Shown one piece after another: positions 1-7,559 of a DNA stretch of 29,023 nucleotides; positions within the stretch are counted from its first letter, which is position 1; each line of letters starts with the position of its first letter. The notes under the pieces are model-generated. The model was not told the origin of the DNA, searched no databases, and was given only the letters and a program-made list of their open reading frames with translations. The position numbers and the translations under genes are program-made. Source of the stretch: JAFHCF01 sp048497495 (GTDB taxonomy: Bacteria > Pseudomonadota > Alphaproteobacteria > Rhizobiales > Ancalomicrobiaceae); contig JAFHCF010000220.1 in assembly GCA_048497495.1 (NCBI GenBank), positions 1 to 29,023 on the forward strand, read 5' to 3'.

Positions 1-36
1 CCCCCGCCGGCCCTTCTCGCGCGCCCTGGCGCGCCC

Positions 37-65
37 GTCAGCGTGGCGTAAGTTTCGCTGACTTA
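37..65. promoter_or_regulatory. inverted repeats upstream of the PepSY/two-component operon
   Basis: GTCAGCG (37-43) pairs with CGCTGAC (56-62), and an overlapping pair TAAGT (49-53) / ACTTA (61-65) could form instead. They lie 65-90 bases upstream of the first gene and could be an operator, for example for the autoregulated response regulator. Bases 1-129 show no convincing gene and no clear -35/-10 pair. The role is inferred. Confidence 0.25.
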
Positions 66-129
66 GGCTACGTTCTCGGAATTCGTCCCGCACTCCCGCC
101 CGCCCTCCCGACGGACCCCCATCGCCGCC

Positions 130-720
130 ATGCTCCGCCCGCCATCGCCGCGCCTCGTCCTCTCCCTGTGTCTTGCCTTCGTCCTCGTCGCCGGCACGGC
201 GGCGCTGCCCATCGCTGCCCACGCCAAGGGTGACGGCGGCGGCGACGGCGGCGGCCACGGTGACGGCGGCGGCCACGGCGACGGTGGCGGCGACGGTGGC
301 GGCGACGGCGACGGCGGCGGCCACGGCGACGGCGGCGGCCACGGCGACGGTGGCGGCCACGGTGACGGCGGCGGCAAGGGCGACGGCAAAGGCGAGGGCA
401 AGAGCGACGACGGCGGCAAGAACGACAAGGCGGCCGCTCCCGCCTCGGCGCGCGCCGCGCTCTCCGGCCTCGGCGATCTGACCATCGAGGACGCCGTCCA
501 GGCCCGCTTGGCGCTCGCCGCCGGGCGCATCCGCCCGCTCGCCGAGATCCTCGGCGTGGCGCGGCGTTCGGTCCAGGGACGGGTGCTCGAAGTCGAGCTA
601 CACCATGGCTTCTTCGGCGGCTGGACCTACGAGTTGACCGTTCTGGCGAAGGATGGTCGCTATTCCGAAATCTCGATCGACGCCGGGGCGGGCAAGATCC
701 TGAACGTGAGGAGACGCTGA
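130..720 (+). CDS. secreted PepSY-domain protein with Gly/Asp/His repeat
   Basis: A 196-residue protein with a signal peptide (about residues 1-32, hydrophobic core LVLSLCLAFVLVAG, cleavage likely after AHA), so probably periplasmic. Residues 34-90 are an imperfect GHGDGG/GDGGG repeat rich in Asp and His, then a Lys/Asp linker. Residues 112-196 resemble a PepSY domain (TIEDAVQ at the start, ISIDAGAGKILNVRRR at the end). Its stop overlaps the response-regulator start by one base (TGATG), indicating co-transcription with the two-component system, where PepSY proteins are common partners. No good Shine-Dalgarno precedes the ATG. The Asp/His repeat might chelate metal, but that is inference; no enzymatic function is evident. 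Confidence 0.8.
   Translation: MLRPPSPRLVLSLCLAFVLVAGTAALPIAAHAKGDGGGDGGGHGDGGGHGDGGGDGGGDGDGGGHGDGGGHGDGGGHGDGGGKGDGKGEGKSDDGGKNDKAAAPASARAALSGLGDLTIEDAVQARLALAAGRIRPLAEILGVARRSVQGRVLEVELHHGFFGGWTYELTVLAKDGRYSEISIDAGAGKILNVRRR
229..399 (+). repeat. in-frame low-complexity GGC/GAC/CAC codon repeat
   Basis: About 170 bases of degenerate GGCCACGGCGACGGC-type units inside the PepSY gene, encoding GHGDGG and GDGGG blocks. Unit number varies internally, consistent with slippage or unequal recombination. It is coding low-complexity sequence; there are no constant repeats with unique spacers as in CRISPR. Confidence 0.8.
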
Positions 721-1376
721 TGCGGATCCTGATCGCCGAGGACGAGAAGGACATCGCGGCGGAGGTGGCGGCGCATCTGGAGCGCGCCGGCTATGTCGTC
801 GACATCGTCGGCGACGGCGAGGCGGCGTGGTTCAGGGGCGAGACCGAGGACTACGACGGCATCGTCATCGATCTCGGTCTGCCCCGCCTCGACGGTCTCG
901 GCGTCATCCGCAACCTGCGCCGCGCCGGGTGCGGCTCGGCCATCCTGGTCCTGACGGCGCGCGGGGCGTGGATGGAGCGGGTCGCCGGCATCGACGCCGG
1001 CGCCGACGACTATCTCCCCAAGCCCTTCCACGGCGAGGAGTTGGTCGCCCGCCTCGGCGCCATCCTGCGTCGCGCCCAGGGACACACCACGCCGATGATC
1101 GACATCGGCGGCCTGCGCCTCGACACACGCGCCATGACCCTCAGCCACAACGGCCGGCCGGTGGCACTGACCCCGCTCGAATATCGCGCCCTGCGCTATC
1201 TCGCCCACAATCGCGGCCGCGTGGTCTCTCAATTCGAATTGTGCGAACACGTCTGGGCCGGGTCGCAGGAGCCCGGATCCAACACCCTCGAGGTGTTGAT
1301 CGCCCGCCTGCGCAAGAAGATCGGTTCGGACGTGATCAGGACACAGCGCGGGCATGGCTACGTCATCGCCGAATGA
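720..1376 (+). CDS. OmpR/PhoB-family response regulator
   Basis: A 218-residue DNA-binding response regulator. The receiver domain (1-~115) has the acidic pair E7/D8, phospho-acceptor D51 (IVIDLGLPRLDG), T79 and K101 (DDYLPKPF). The C-terminal winged helix (~125-218) has the OmpR-type pattern: LTPLEYRALRYLAHNRGRVVS, then NTLEVLIARLRKKIG and a final RGHGYVI. It overlaps the PepSY gene by one base and the kinase gene by 23 bases, so the three form one operon. The kinase at 1354 is the obvious partner. The signal and regulon are unknown; a PhoP- or QseB-like role would be a guess. Confidence 0.93.
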   Translation: MRILIAEDEKDIAAEVAAHLERAGYVVDIVGDGEAAWFRGETEDYDGIVIDLGLPRLDGLGVIRNLRRAGCGSAILVLTARGAWMERVAGIDAGADDYLPKPFHGEELVARLGAILRRAQGHTTPMIDIGGLRLDTRAMTLSHNGRPVALTPLEYRALRYLAHNRGRVVSQFELCEHVWAGSQEPGSNTLEVLIARLRKKIGSDVIRTQRGHGYVIAE

Positions 1377-2793
1377 GCGAAACGACCCACCACTTTCCCG
1401 CCGCGCGCCCTCGCTGCGCCTGCGCGTGCTGTTCATCGCCGCCGTGACCCTGGTCTCGACCTTGACCATCGGCGGCCTGGCGCTGTCGAACATGTTCGAG
1501 AACTCGATCGAACAGACCATCGAGACCCAACTCGACGTCTATTGGAGCGAACTCGCCGCCGCCTTCGTCCTCGTCGAAGGAACCACGCCGAAAGTGGCGC
1601 GCGAAATGTCCGATCCGCGCTTCCACGCCCCTTTCGGCGGGGCCTATTGGCGTATCGACGAGGCCGAACGGACGCTGCTGCGGTCGCGTTCGCTGTGGGA
1701 TCAAGCCCTGGTTCGCGACCGTCCCGAGCATCTCTCGCCGCGCGGCGTCGCCGAGGAACAACGCGGCCCCGACGGCAGCATCGTCTATGCCATGACCCGG
1801 CCGGTGACCCTGACCGGCGCCGAGGGCGAGCGCACCTTCGCCCTCACCGTCGCCCTCGACACCGCCGACATGGCGGGACTGCGCGCCGAGTTCGCCGGCG
1901 ATCTCGCCCGCGCCCTGGTCTTGATCGGGCTGCTGCTCTTCGGCGGGGCGGTGGTCCAGGTCTCCTTCGGCCTCTACCCCCTCGGCCAGATGCGTCGGCA
2001 ATTGGCCCGGGTCCATCGCGGAACCGCCCTCCGCCTCGAGGGCGTCTTCCCCGACGAGGTGGCGCCGCTCGTCGACGATCTCAACGGCCTCCTCGCCCGC
2101 CAGGAGGAACAGGTGCGCCGGGCGCGGGCGCGGGCCGGCGATCTGGCGCATGGGTTGAAGACCCCGCTCACCATCCTGCGCGGCCTCGAGCGCCGCCGAC
2201 GCGAGGCCGGCGATCTGGAGAGCGCCGACCTCCTGCGCCAACAGGTCGAGGCGATGCGGACTCATGTCGAGCGCGAGCTGTCGCGCGCCCGCACCCACGG
2301 CGCGGCTGCCGCCGCCGGAACACTGACCGACGCGCGCCTCACCGTCGATCGCCTCATCGGCCTCTTCGCCCGCGCCCCCCGCGGCCCCGAACTCGCCTGG
2401 ATCGACGAGCTCGCGCCCGACCTGCGCCTGCGCATGGATCCCGACGACTTCGGCGAGGTGATCGGCAACCTCCTCGACAATGCCCGCAAGGCGGCGGCGA
2501 CCACGGTCAGGATCTCGGCCGAATCCCAAGGCGCCGGCGTCCGCATCGCCATCGACGACGACGGCCCCGGCATCGCCGCCGAGCGGGTGGCCCATCTCCT
2601 GTCGCGAGGGGCGAGCGAGGATCCGACGGCGGAAGGGACCGGCCTCGGCCTGGCGATCGTCACCGCCGTGCTCGAGGAATACGGCCTCACGCTCGATCTC
2701 GCGCGTTCGCCCGCCGGGGGCACCCGCGCCGCCTTCGGTCCCGTCGCAACCGCCCGACGGCGCGCCGTGGCGGATCACGGGAAACTCCGATAG
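1354..2793 (+). CDS. PhoQ-like sensor histidine kinase
   Basis: A 479-residue membrane histidine kinase. TM1 is about residues 24-45, a periplasmic sensor region spans ~46-184, and TM2 is ~185-206, followed by a HAMP-like linker. The dimerisation/phosphotransfer helix has H266 in DLAHGLKTPLTIL, the PhoQ-type H-box rather than the usual SHELRTPL. The ATPase domain shows the N-box GNLLDNARKAA (371-381), G1 DDGPGI (402-407) and G2 GTGLGLAIV (428-436). The start at 1354 lies inside the regulator gene; the ATG at 1373 is out of frame, so the overlap is real or the protein starts at a later alternative codon. Its signal may involve the PepSY protein of the same operon (inference). Confidence 0.92.
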   Translation: MATSSPNERNDPPLSRRAPSLRLRVLFIAAVTLVSTLTIGGLALSNMFENSIEQTIETQLDVYWSELAAAFVLVEGTTPKVAREMSDPRFHAPFGGAYWRIDEAERTLLRSRSLWDQALVRDRPEHLSPRGVAEEQRGPDGSIVYAMTRPVTLTGAEGERTFALTVALDTADMAGLRAEFAGDLARALVLIGLLLFGGAVVQVSFGLYPLGQMRRQLARVHRGTALRLEGVFPDEVAPLVDDLNGLLARQEEQVRRARARAGDLAHGLKTPLTILRGLERRRREAGDLESADLLRQQVEAMRTHVERELSRARTHGAAAAAGTLTDARLTVDRLIGLFARAPRGPELAWIDELAPDLRLRMDPDDFGEVIGNLLDNARKAAATTVRISAESQGAGVRIAIDDDGPGIAAERVAHLLSRGASEDPTAEGTGLGLAIVTAVLEEYGLTLDLARSPAGGTRAAFGPVATARRRAVADHGKLR

Positions 2794-2808
2794 GCGGTCC
2801 GAACCGCC
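2793..2808 (+). terminator. short hairpin at the end of the two-component operon
   Basis: GGCGGT-CCGA-ACCGCC forms a 6-bp GC stem with a 4-base loop that begins at the last base of the kinase stop codon. No T tract follows, so termination is only suggested by its position. Confidence 0.35.
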
Positions 2809-2850
2809 CGTGAGCGTCGAAAGCCCGTCGTCTCGATCGGGCACTCGGCT

Positions 2851-2872
2851 GCCGATCGCGGCGGCGATCGGC
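2851..2872. terminator. strong GC hairpin between the kinase gene and fdhD
   Basis: GCCGATCGC (2851-2859) pairs with GCGATCGGC (2864-2872) around a 4-base loop. It could end the two-component transcript or be a palindromic protein-binding site. No U tract follows on either strand. Confidence 0.35.
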
Positions 2873-2918
2873 GGATACGGACGGCCGACCGTACGAACCA
2901 TCCGACGGCCGCCGCCGC

Positions 2919-2949
2919 TTGTTTCGTGCGCCATAGCATCCTAGCATCC
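2919..2949 (+). promoter_or_regulatory. weak candidate promoter for fdhD-mobA-mobB
   Basis: TTGTTT (2919-2924), a 17-base spacer and TAGCAT (2942-2947) give a weak sigma70-like pair 32 bases before the chosen fdhD start. The -10 lies inside a perfect 8-base tandem duplication, TAGCATCC at 2934-2941 and 2942-2949. This is a pattern match only. Confidence 0.25.
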
Positions 2950-2978
2950 GCCGGCGAAACGAAGAGGTGGCCCCGCAG

Positions 2979-3875
2979 ATGCTTCTCGCTCCTGGAGGCG
3001 ACGATTTCCTTCTCCGGTCCGACCCCGGCGACCCTCGCCTTTCCAGCGAGGTCACGGGCGTCGACCACCACGGCCGGGCGGTGACGACCCGGGTGGTGTC
3101 GGAGAGGCCGTTGACGCTGTTTCTCAACCGCCAGGAGATCGTCACCATGATGACGATCGGCGACCACCCCGATCTCCTCGCCGTCGGCTACCTGCTCAAT
3201 CAGAACATGCTGCGTCCCGAGGACGAGATCACCGGGATCGACGTCGACGAGAGCCTCGGCGTCGTCGTCGTGCGGACCGACACCCAGACCGACTACGAAT
3301 CCAGGCTGCAGAAGAAGGTCCGCACCTCCGGCTGCGCCCAGGGCACCGTCTTCGGCGACGTCATGGACAGTTTCGGCGAGGCCCGCCTGCCGCCCGACGC
3401 CCGCCTCAAGACCTCCTGGCTCTATGCCCTGACCCACAAGATCAACACCGCGCCCAGCCTCTACCTCGAGGCCGGCGCGATCCACGGCTGCGTCCTGTGC
3501 CGGGGCGACGAGCCGCTCGTCTACATGGAGGACGTCGGGCGTCACAACGCCGTCGACAAGATCGCCGGCTGGATGCACGTCAACCGTGTGTCGCCGGTGG
3601 ACAAGATCTTCTACACCACCGGCCGGCTGACCTCGGAAATGGTGATCAAGACGGTGATGATCGGCATTCCGATTCTCGTCTCCCGCTCCGGGTTCACCGC
3701 CTGGGGGGTCGAACTGGCGCGCGACGCCGGCCTGACCCTGATCGGCCGAGCCCGCGGCAAGCGCTTCCTCGCCCTGGCGGGGGTGGAGCGGATCGAGTTC
3801 GACGACGATCCGGAGTCCGCCCCAGACGAGGCATCGCATCATCGCCGCAAGGGCGCCCGAGGGGACGAGGAATGA
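2979..3875 (+). CDS. fdhD: formate dehydrogenase accessory sulfurtransferase FdhD
   Basis: FdhD passes sulfur from a cysteine desulfurase to Mo-bisPGD before the cofactor enters formate dehydrogenase. The 298-residue product has the family signature EDVGRHNAVDKIAGW (184-198) and a C-terminal GRARGKRFLALAG segment. The cysteine loop reads SGCAQGT with C119 alone, where E. coli has TGCGVCG; a second pair, C171 and C174, lies in HGCVLCRGDEP. I chose ATG 2979 because AGAGG (2963-2967) is suitably spaced; an in-frame GTG at 2967 would overlap that site. Its stop overlaps mobA by four bases. Client enzyme: the formate dehydrogenase alpha subunit at 15610-18525. Confidence 0.95.
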   Translation: MLLAPGGDDFLLRSDPGDPRLSSEVTGVDHHGRAVTTRVVSERPLTLFLNRQEIVTMMTIGDHPDLLAVGYLLNQNMLRPEDEITGIDVDESLGVVVVRTDTQTDYESRLQKKVRTSGCAQGTVFGDVMDSFGEARLPPDARLKTSWLYALTHKINTAPSLYLEAGAIHGCVLCRGDEPLVYMEDVGRHNAVDKIAGWMHVNRVSPVDKIFYTTGRLTSEMVIKTVMIGIPILVSRSGFTAWGVELARDAGLTLIGRARGKRFLALAGVERIEFDDDPESAPDEASHHRRKGARGDEE

Positions 3876-4498
3876 ATCGAATCGAAGCGATCGCCGGGCT
3901 CGTCTTGGCCGGCGGCCAGTCGCGACGGATGGGAGGCGGCGACAAGGCGCTGCGGTCGCTCGCCGGCGCGCCGATGATCGCCCGGGTGATCGAACGCCTC
4001 GCCCCTCAGGTCGAAAGGCTCGCCATCTCCGCCAATTCGGGCGCCGACGCCTATGCCGCCTTCGGTCTGCCGGTGTTGCCCGACATCCATCCCGGCCATG
4101 CCGGCCCGCTCGCCGGCGTCATGACCGGGATGACGTGGGCGGCTCGGACCCCCGGCGTCACCCATCTGGCGAGCGCCGCGACCGACGCGCCCTTCTTCCC
4201 GCGCGATCTGGTCGCCCGATTGTCGGAAAAGGCCGCCCCCGACCGCATCGTCCTGGCGCGCTCGGCCGGCGGACGCCAGCCGGTCTTCGGACTGTGGCCG
4301 ATCGCCCTCGCCGACGATCTCGCCCATTGGCTCGCCACCTCCGACACGATGAAGGTCCTCGCCTGGGTCGACCGCCACGACCTCGCCTGGTGCGACTTCG
4401 CGCCCGAGCACCCGGGTCTGCCCGATCCCTTCTTCAACGCCAACACGCCCGAGGACCTCGCCGAGGCCGAGGCGCTGATCGCCGGGGCCGACGCATGA
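3872..4498 (+). CDS. mobA: molybdenum cofactor guanylyltransferase MobA
   Basis: Transfers GMP from GTP to Mo-molybdopterin to make MGD, the precursor of the bis-MGD used by formate dehydrogenase; cytoplasmic. The 208-residue protein has the nucleotidyltransferase signature LVLAGGQSRRMGGGDKAL (11-28), a DAPFF segment at the metal-binding position and the C-terminal FFNANTPEDL typical of MobA. The ATG at 3872 overlaps the fdhD stop (ATGA), which fixes the start over any earlier in-frame codon inside fdhD. It overlaps mobB in the same way, so the three genes are translationally coupled. Confidence 0.95.
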   Translation: MNRIEAIAGLVLAGGQSRRMGGGDKALRSLAGAPMIARVIERLAPQVERLAISANSGADAYAAFGLPVLPDIHPGHAGPLAGVMTGMTWAARTPGVTHLASAATDAPFFPRDLVARLSEKAAPDRIVLARSAGGRQPVFGLWPIALADDLAHWLATSDTMKVLAWVDRHDLAWCDFAPEHPGLPDPFFNANTPEDLAEAEALIAGADA

Positions 4499-5034
4499 GG
4501 GCCCCGATCTTCGGCATCGCCGGTTGGAAGAACTCCGGCAAGACCACGCTGACCTGCGCGTTGGTGGCGGAATTCAGCCGTCGGGGCTACCGAGTGTCGA
4601 CGGTCAAGCACGCCCATCACGTCTTCGACGTCGACCGCGAGGGCGCCGACAGCCACTGCCATCGCCGCGCCGGCGCCGGCGAGGTCGCCATCGTCTCCAA
4701 GCGCCGCTGGGCCTTGATGCACGAGTTGCAGGACGAGGCGGAGCCGTGCCTCGACGAGATCCTGGCGCGGCTCTCGCCCTGCGATCTGGTGCTGATCGAG
4801 GGCTACAAGTCCAACCCCCACCCCAAGATCGAGGTCCGACGCCGCGACGCCCGCGACGCCACGCCCCTCGCCGCTTCCGACCCCACCGTCCTCGCCGTCG
4901 CCGCCGACTATGCCGTGACCGATTGCGCCCTGCCGGTCCTCGACCTCGACGACATCTGCGCCATCGCCGACCTGATCGCCGAGGAGGCCGGCCTCGTCCC
5001 CAAGACCGAAATCGGCGACGCTTCGGGAGCCTGA
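4495..5034 (+). CDS. mobB: molybdopterin-guanine dinucleotide biosynthesis protein MobB
   Basis: A small P-loop GTPase-like partner of MobA that assists formation or delivery of bis-MGD. The 179-residue product has a Walker A sequence GWKNSGKTTL (10-19), TVKHAHHVFDVDREGADS typical of MobB, and LIEGYKSNPHPKIEVRR, the conserved (E)G(Y/F)K...PKIEV segment. Start ATG 4495 overlaps the mobA stop by four bases. The gene ends 16 bases from the stop of the convergent mrp gene, with no obvious terminator between them. Confidence 0.93.
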   Translation: MRAPIFGIAGWKNSGKTTLTCALVAEFSRRGYRVSTVKHAHHVFDVDREGADSHCHRRAGAGEVAIVSKRRWALMHELQDEAEPCLDEILARLSPCDLVLIEGYKSNPHPKIEVRRRDARDATPLAASDPTVLAVAADYAVTDCALPVLDLDDICAIADLIAEEAGLVPKTEIGDASGA

Positions 5035-5050
5035 CGCAGCCGGGCCGGGC

Positions 5051-6181
5051 TCAGCCTCCGGCCATCAGCCGCTGCTCCTCGTCGAGCCGCGCCGCGAGCC
5101 GCGACGCGATCTCGCGATAGATGCCGGCCTCCGGGCTCCGCGGATCGGAGACGACGATCGGCCGGCCGCCGTCGGACTTCTGGCGGATCGCCATCACCAG
5201 CGGCACCTCGCCGAGCAGCGGCACTCCGATCCGCTCCGCCTCGCGCCGGGCGCCGCCCTGGCCGAAGAGTTGGTGCGCCACGCCGCAGGCCGGGCAGACG
5301 AAGGTGCTCATGTTCTCGACCACCCCGAGGATCGCCACCCCGGCCCGGCGGAACATGGCGATGCCCTTGCGGGCGTCGATCAGGGCGAGGTCCTGCGGCG
5401 TCGAGACGATCACCGCGCCGGCGAGCGGCACGGTCTGCGCCATCGTCAGTTGGACATCGCCGGTGCCCGGCGGCATGTCGACGATCAGCACGTCGAGCTC
5501 CCCCCAGGCGACCTCGCGCAGCATGCGCGTCAGGGCCTCGGTGACGATCTTGCCGCGCCAGACGATCGGCGTCTCCTCGTCGACCAGGAAACCCATCGAC
5601 ATGACCGCGAGCCCATAGGCCTCGAGCGGCGCCATCAGCCGATCGGGAACGGTGCTCGGCCGCGCCGTCACCCGCAGCAGCCGAGGGATGGAGGGGCCGT
5701 GGATGTCGGCGTCGAGGATGCCGACCCGCAGGCCGGACGCCTGGAGCGCCAGCGCCAGGTTGACCGAGGTGGTCGACTTGCCGACCCCGCCCTTGCCCGA
5801 GGCGACCGCGACGATCGCCCCGATCCCCGGGATCGGGGCGATCTTGCCCGTGGTCGGGCGAGCCTCCCCTGGGAGCGCTACCGGCGCCGAGGCGTCCGGC
5901 GCGAGCGGCTTGCCGCCCGAGAGCTCGGATCGCGCCGCCGTCAGCGTGACCACCGCGGCGGCCACGCCCTCGGCGCGCCCCGCCGCCTTGGCCGCCGCCG
6001 CCCGCAACGGCTCCAGCGCCGCGGCGCGGTCCGCCGGGACCATGACCGAGAAGACCACCCGGTCACCGCGCACCACGATCTCCGACACCAGCCCGAGATC
6101 GACGATGTTGCCGCTCAGATCCGGCCCCTTGACCTTGCGCAGTCGCGTCAGGACCTCGTTCGTGTCGATCGTCACCGCCAC
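5051..6181 (-). CDS. apbC: iron-sulfur cluster carrier Mrp/ApbC (MIP18 domain + P-loop ATPase)
   Basis: A 376-residue cytoplasmic scaffold/carrier that transfers [4Fe-4S] clusters to apoproteins. The N-terminal MIP18/DUF59 domain (~5-85) is followed by an Ala/Pro linker and an NTPase domain with the deviant Walker A SGKGGVGKSTT (128-138), DADIHGPSIPRLL and IVDMPPGTGDVQLT. The CPACG pair in FVCPACGVAHQLFGQGG would hold the bridging cluster. It lies 55 bases downstream of the DUF3306 gene on the same strand and may be co-transcribed. The locus encodes many Fe-S proteins, so a local supply role is reasonable but inferred; Mrp is also a general housekeeping protein. Confidence 0.93.
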   Translation of the reverse strand: MAVTIDTNEVLTRLRKVKGPDLSGNIVDLGLVSEIVVRGDRVVFSVMVPADRAAALEPLRAAAAKAAGRAEGVAAAVVTLTAARSELSGGKPLAPDASAPVALPGEARPTTGKIAPIPGIGAIVAVASGKGGVGKSTTSVNLALALQASGLRVGILDADIHGPSIPRLLRVTARPSTVPDRLMAPLEAYGLAVMSMGFLVDEETPIVWRGKIVTEALTRMLREVAWGELDVLIVDMPPGTGDVQLTMAQTVPLAGAVIVSTPQDLALIDARKGIAMFRRAGVAILGVVENMSTFVCPACGVAHQLFGQGGARREAERIGVPLLGEVPLVMAIRQKSDGGRPIVVSDPRSPEAGIYREIASRLAARLDEEQRLMAGG

Positions 6182-6236
6182 CCTCCACGCCGGACGGCGA
6201 ACGCCGGCCCTCGCGTCGACCGACGCTCGCCCGCCG

Positions 6237-6932
6237 TCATCCTTCGAGACGCCGACGCAGCGAGACGCGCGGCGGTCGCGCCGATTCGGCCTCAGGGACG
6301 GGATCCGGCGTTTCGACGGCGGCGACCTTCCCGATCACCGGTGTGTCGGCCGCCGGTCCGAGCGCCTCGGGGGCGTCGGCAGCCTCGGGGGCCGGTGATG
6401 CTTCGGCGAGGGTCTCCGGCGCGGCCTCGGCCGGCGCCTCCTGCGCCGCTCTCTCTGCGGTTTCGTCCGCCGAGGCGAACTTCTCGCCGACCGATTCGAT
6501 CAACTCGTCGGCGTCGTCGAGGAAGCCACGGATGGCGTCCCGGCTCGAGCGGTAGACCATGTGGGCGGGATCGTTGAAGTCCTGGTCGTAGTCGTTCAGC
6601 CCGTCGAGATTGGCGAGCAGCGGATCGGAGTTGAAGAACTTGCGCAGCGCGTCGCGCCGCAGGGCTTCCGGGACGCCGCGCTTCAGGAAGGCCGAGAAGT
6701 CGTCGCCGTAGGTCAACGCGGCGAGATCGATCTCCTCCGCCGCCTCGCGGTTGGCCTTCGCCTCGGCTTCGGCCGCCGCGCGCGCCGCCGACCGCGCCTC
6801 CGCCTCGGCCGCCGCCATCGCCGCCTTGGCCGCGTCGTCGGGATCCTCCGCCGCCGCGTCCGCCTCGCCCAGGCGTTTGCGCCGCGACCAGCGCGCCAGG
6901 AAGCCGGCCTCCGCTTCCTTCTCCTCAGCCAT
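6237..6932 (-). CDS. DUF3306 family protein of the formate dehydrogenase locus
   Basis: A 231-residue, probably cytoplasmic protein without signal peptide or membrane segment. It opens with FLARWSRRKR, then an Ala/Glu/Arg stretch (~20-66) likely to form a long helix or coiled coil. The conserved core follows: LTYGDDFSAFLKRGVPEALRRDALRKFFNSDP and LDGLNDYDQDFND. The C-terminal third is Ala/Glu/Pro-rich and probably disordered. Start ATG 6932 overlaps the end of the DUF3305 gene by eight bases. DUF3306 and DUF3305 travel together beside formate dehydrogenase genes in Alphaproteobacteria; their biochemical function is unknown to me. Confidence 0.85.
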   Translation of the reverse strand: MAEEKEAEAGFLARWSRRKRLGEADAAAEDPDDAAKAAMAAAEAEARSAARAAAEAEAKANREAAEEIDLAALTYGDDFSAFLKRGVPEALRRDALRKFFNSDPLLANLDGLNDYDQDFNDPAHMVYRSSRDAIRGFLDDADELIESVGEKFASADETAERAAQEAPAEAAPETLAEASPAPEAADAPEALGPAADTPVIGKVAAVETPDPVPEAESARPPRVSLRRRLEG

Positions 6933-7467
6933 CGAGCCCTCCGTCGCGCCGACCGCGCTTGAGGAAGATCGGCTGCTTGCCGAAGCGGTGTTCCTCCGGA
7001 TCGACCCTGTCGCGCCGGCGCTTCACGAATGTCTGTTCGACGTGATAGGCCTCGAGGAACTCGTGGATCGCCTGCGCCACCTCGGGCGGCATCGCGATGC
7101 GTTCGATGACGTCCTCGCTGCCGACCTCGTAGTCCTGCGCCGCATGGGGCGAGGCGGTGACGCTCTGGACGTGCCAGGGCAAGGGATGTTCGCCGTCGCC
7201 GTCCCGCCGCAGCACGACGTAGAGCGCCGGCGCGCCGCTCTCGAGATTTTCCACATAGGCCTCGGTATCGGAGGCATAGAAGGTCAGCTCGAACCGCCCC
7301 ATGTAGTAGCGCGTCATCCGCGCGTCGCTGACGAGGACGTCGGCCTCGCGCAGATCGGCGGGCGCCAACATCACCCCGACCGGGATCCAGTAGTCCTCGA
7401 TCCAGCGGGACACGGCCTGGCGGCGTTCGGCGACGACGCCGAGCATGATCGTCATTTCGCGTGACAC
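6925..7467 (-). CDS. DUF3305 family protein of the formate dehydrogenase locus
   Basis: A 180-residue soluble protein with the DUF3305 pattern: IMLGVVAERRQAVSRWIEDYWIPVGVM, then WHVQSVTASPHAAQDYE and IHEFLEAYHVEQTFVKRRRDRV, ending with FGKQPIFLK. I place the start at GTG 7467 because GAGGAGG sits about nine bases upstream; the in-frame ATG at 7455 would be about 21 bases away. It is the first gene of DUF3305-DUF3306(-apbC) and diverges from the polyferredoxin gene at 7560 across a 92-base region. Function is unknown; the context suggests a role in maturation of, or electron transfer with, formate dehydrogenase. Confidence 0.82.
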   Translation of the reverse strand: MSREMTIMLGVVAERRQAVSRWIEDYWIPVGVMLAPADLREADVLVSDARMTRYYMGRFELTFYASDTEAYVENLESGAPALYVVLRRDGDGEHPLPWHVQSVTASPHAAQDYEVGSEDVIERIAMPPEVAQAIHEFLEAYHVEQTFVKRRRDRVDPEEHRFGKQPIFLKRGRRDGGLDG

Positions 7468-7484
7468 GCGGACCGACCTCCTCG

Positions 7485-7499
7485 TCTTCGCGGCGAAGA
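7485..7499. promoter_or_regulatory. 15-base palindrome in the divergent DUF3305/polyferredoxin promoter region
   Basis: TCTTCGC-G-GCGAAGA is a perfect palindrome around one central base, 18 bases upstream of the chosen DUF3305 start and 61 upstream of the polyferredoxin ATG. The symmetry and position fit a dimeric regulator site controlling both directions. The regulator is unknown. Confidence 0.35.
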
Positions 7500-7559
7500 G
7501 GTTGCCTCCGCCGCCGCAGAGAATAAGGTGTCGGCTGCATACAACAAGGGGGGGAAGAT

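Noticed and set aside
229..399. Tandem repeats as a CRISPR array
   Set aside because: Units are 6-18 bases, in frame, degenerate and contiguous, with no unique spacers and no cas genes.
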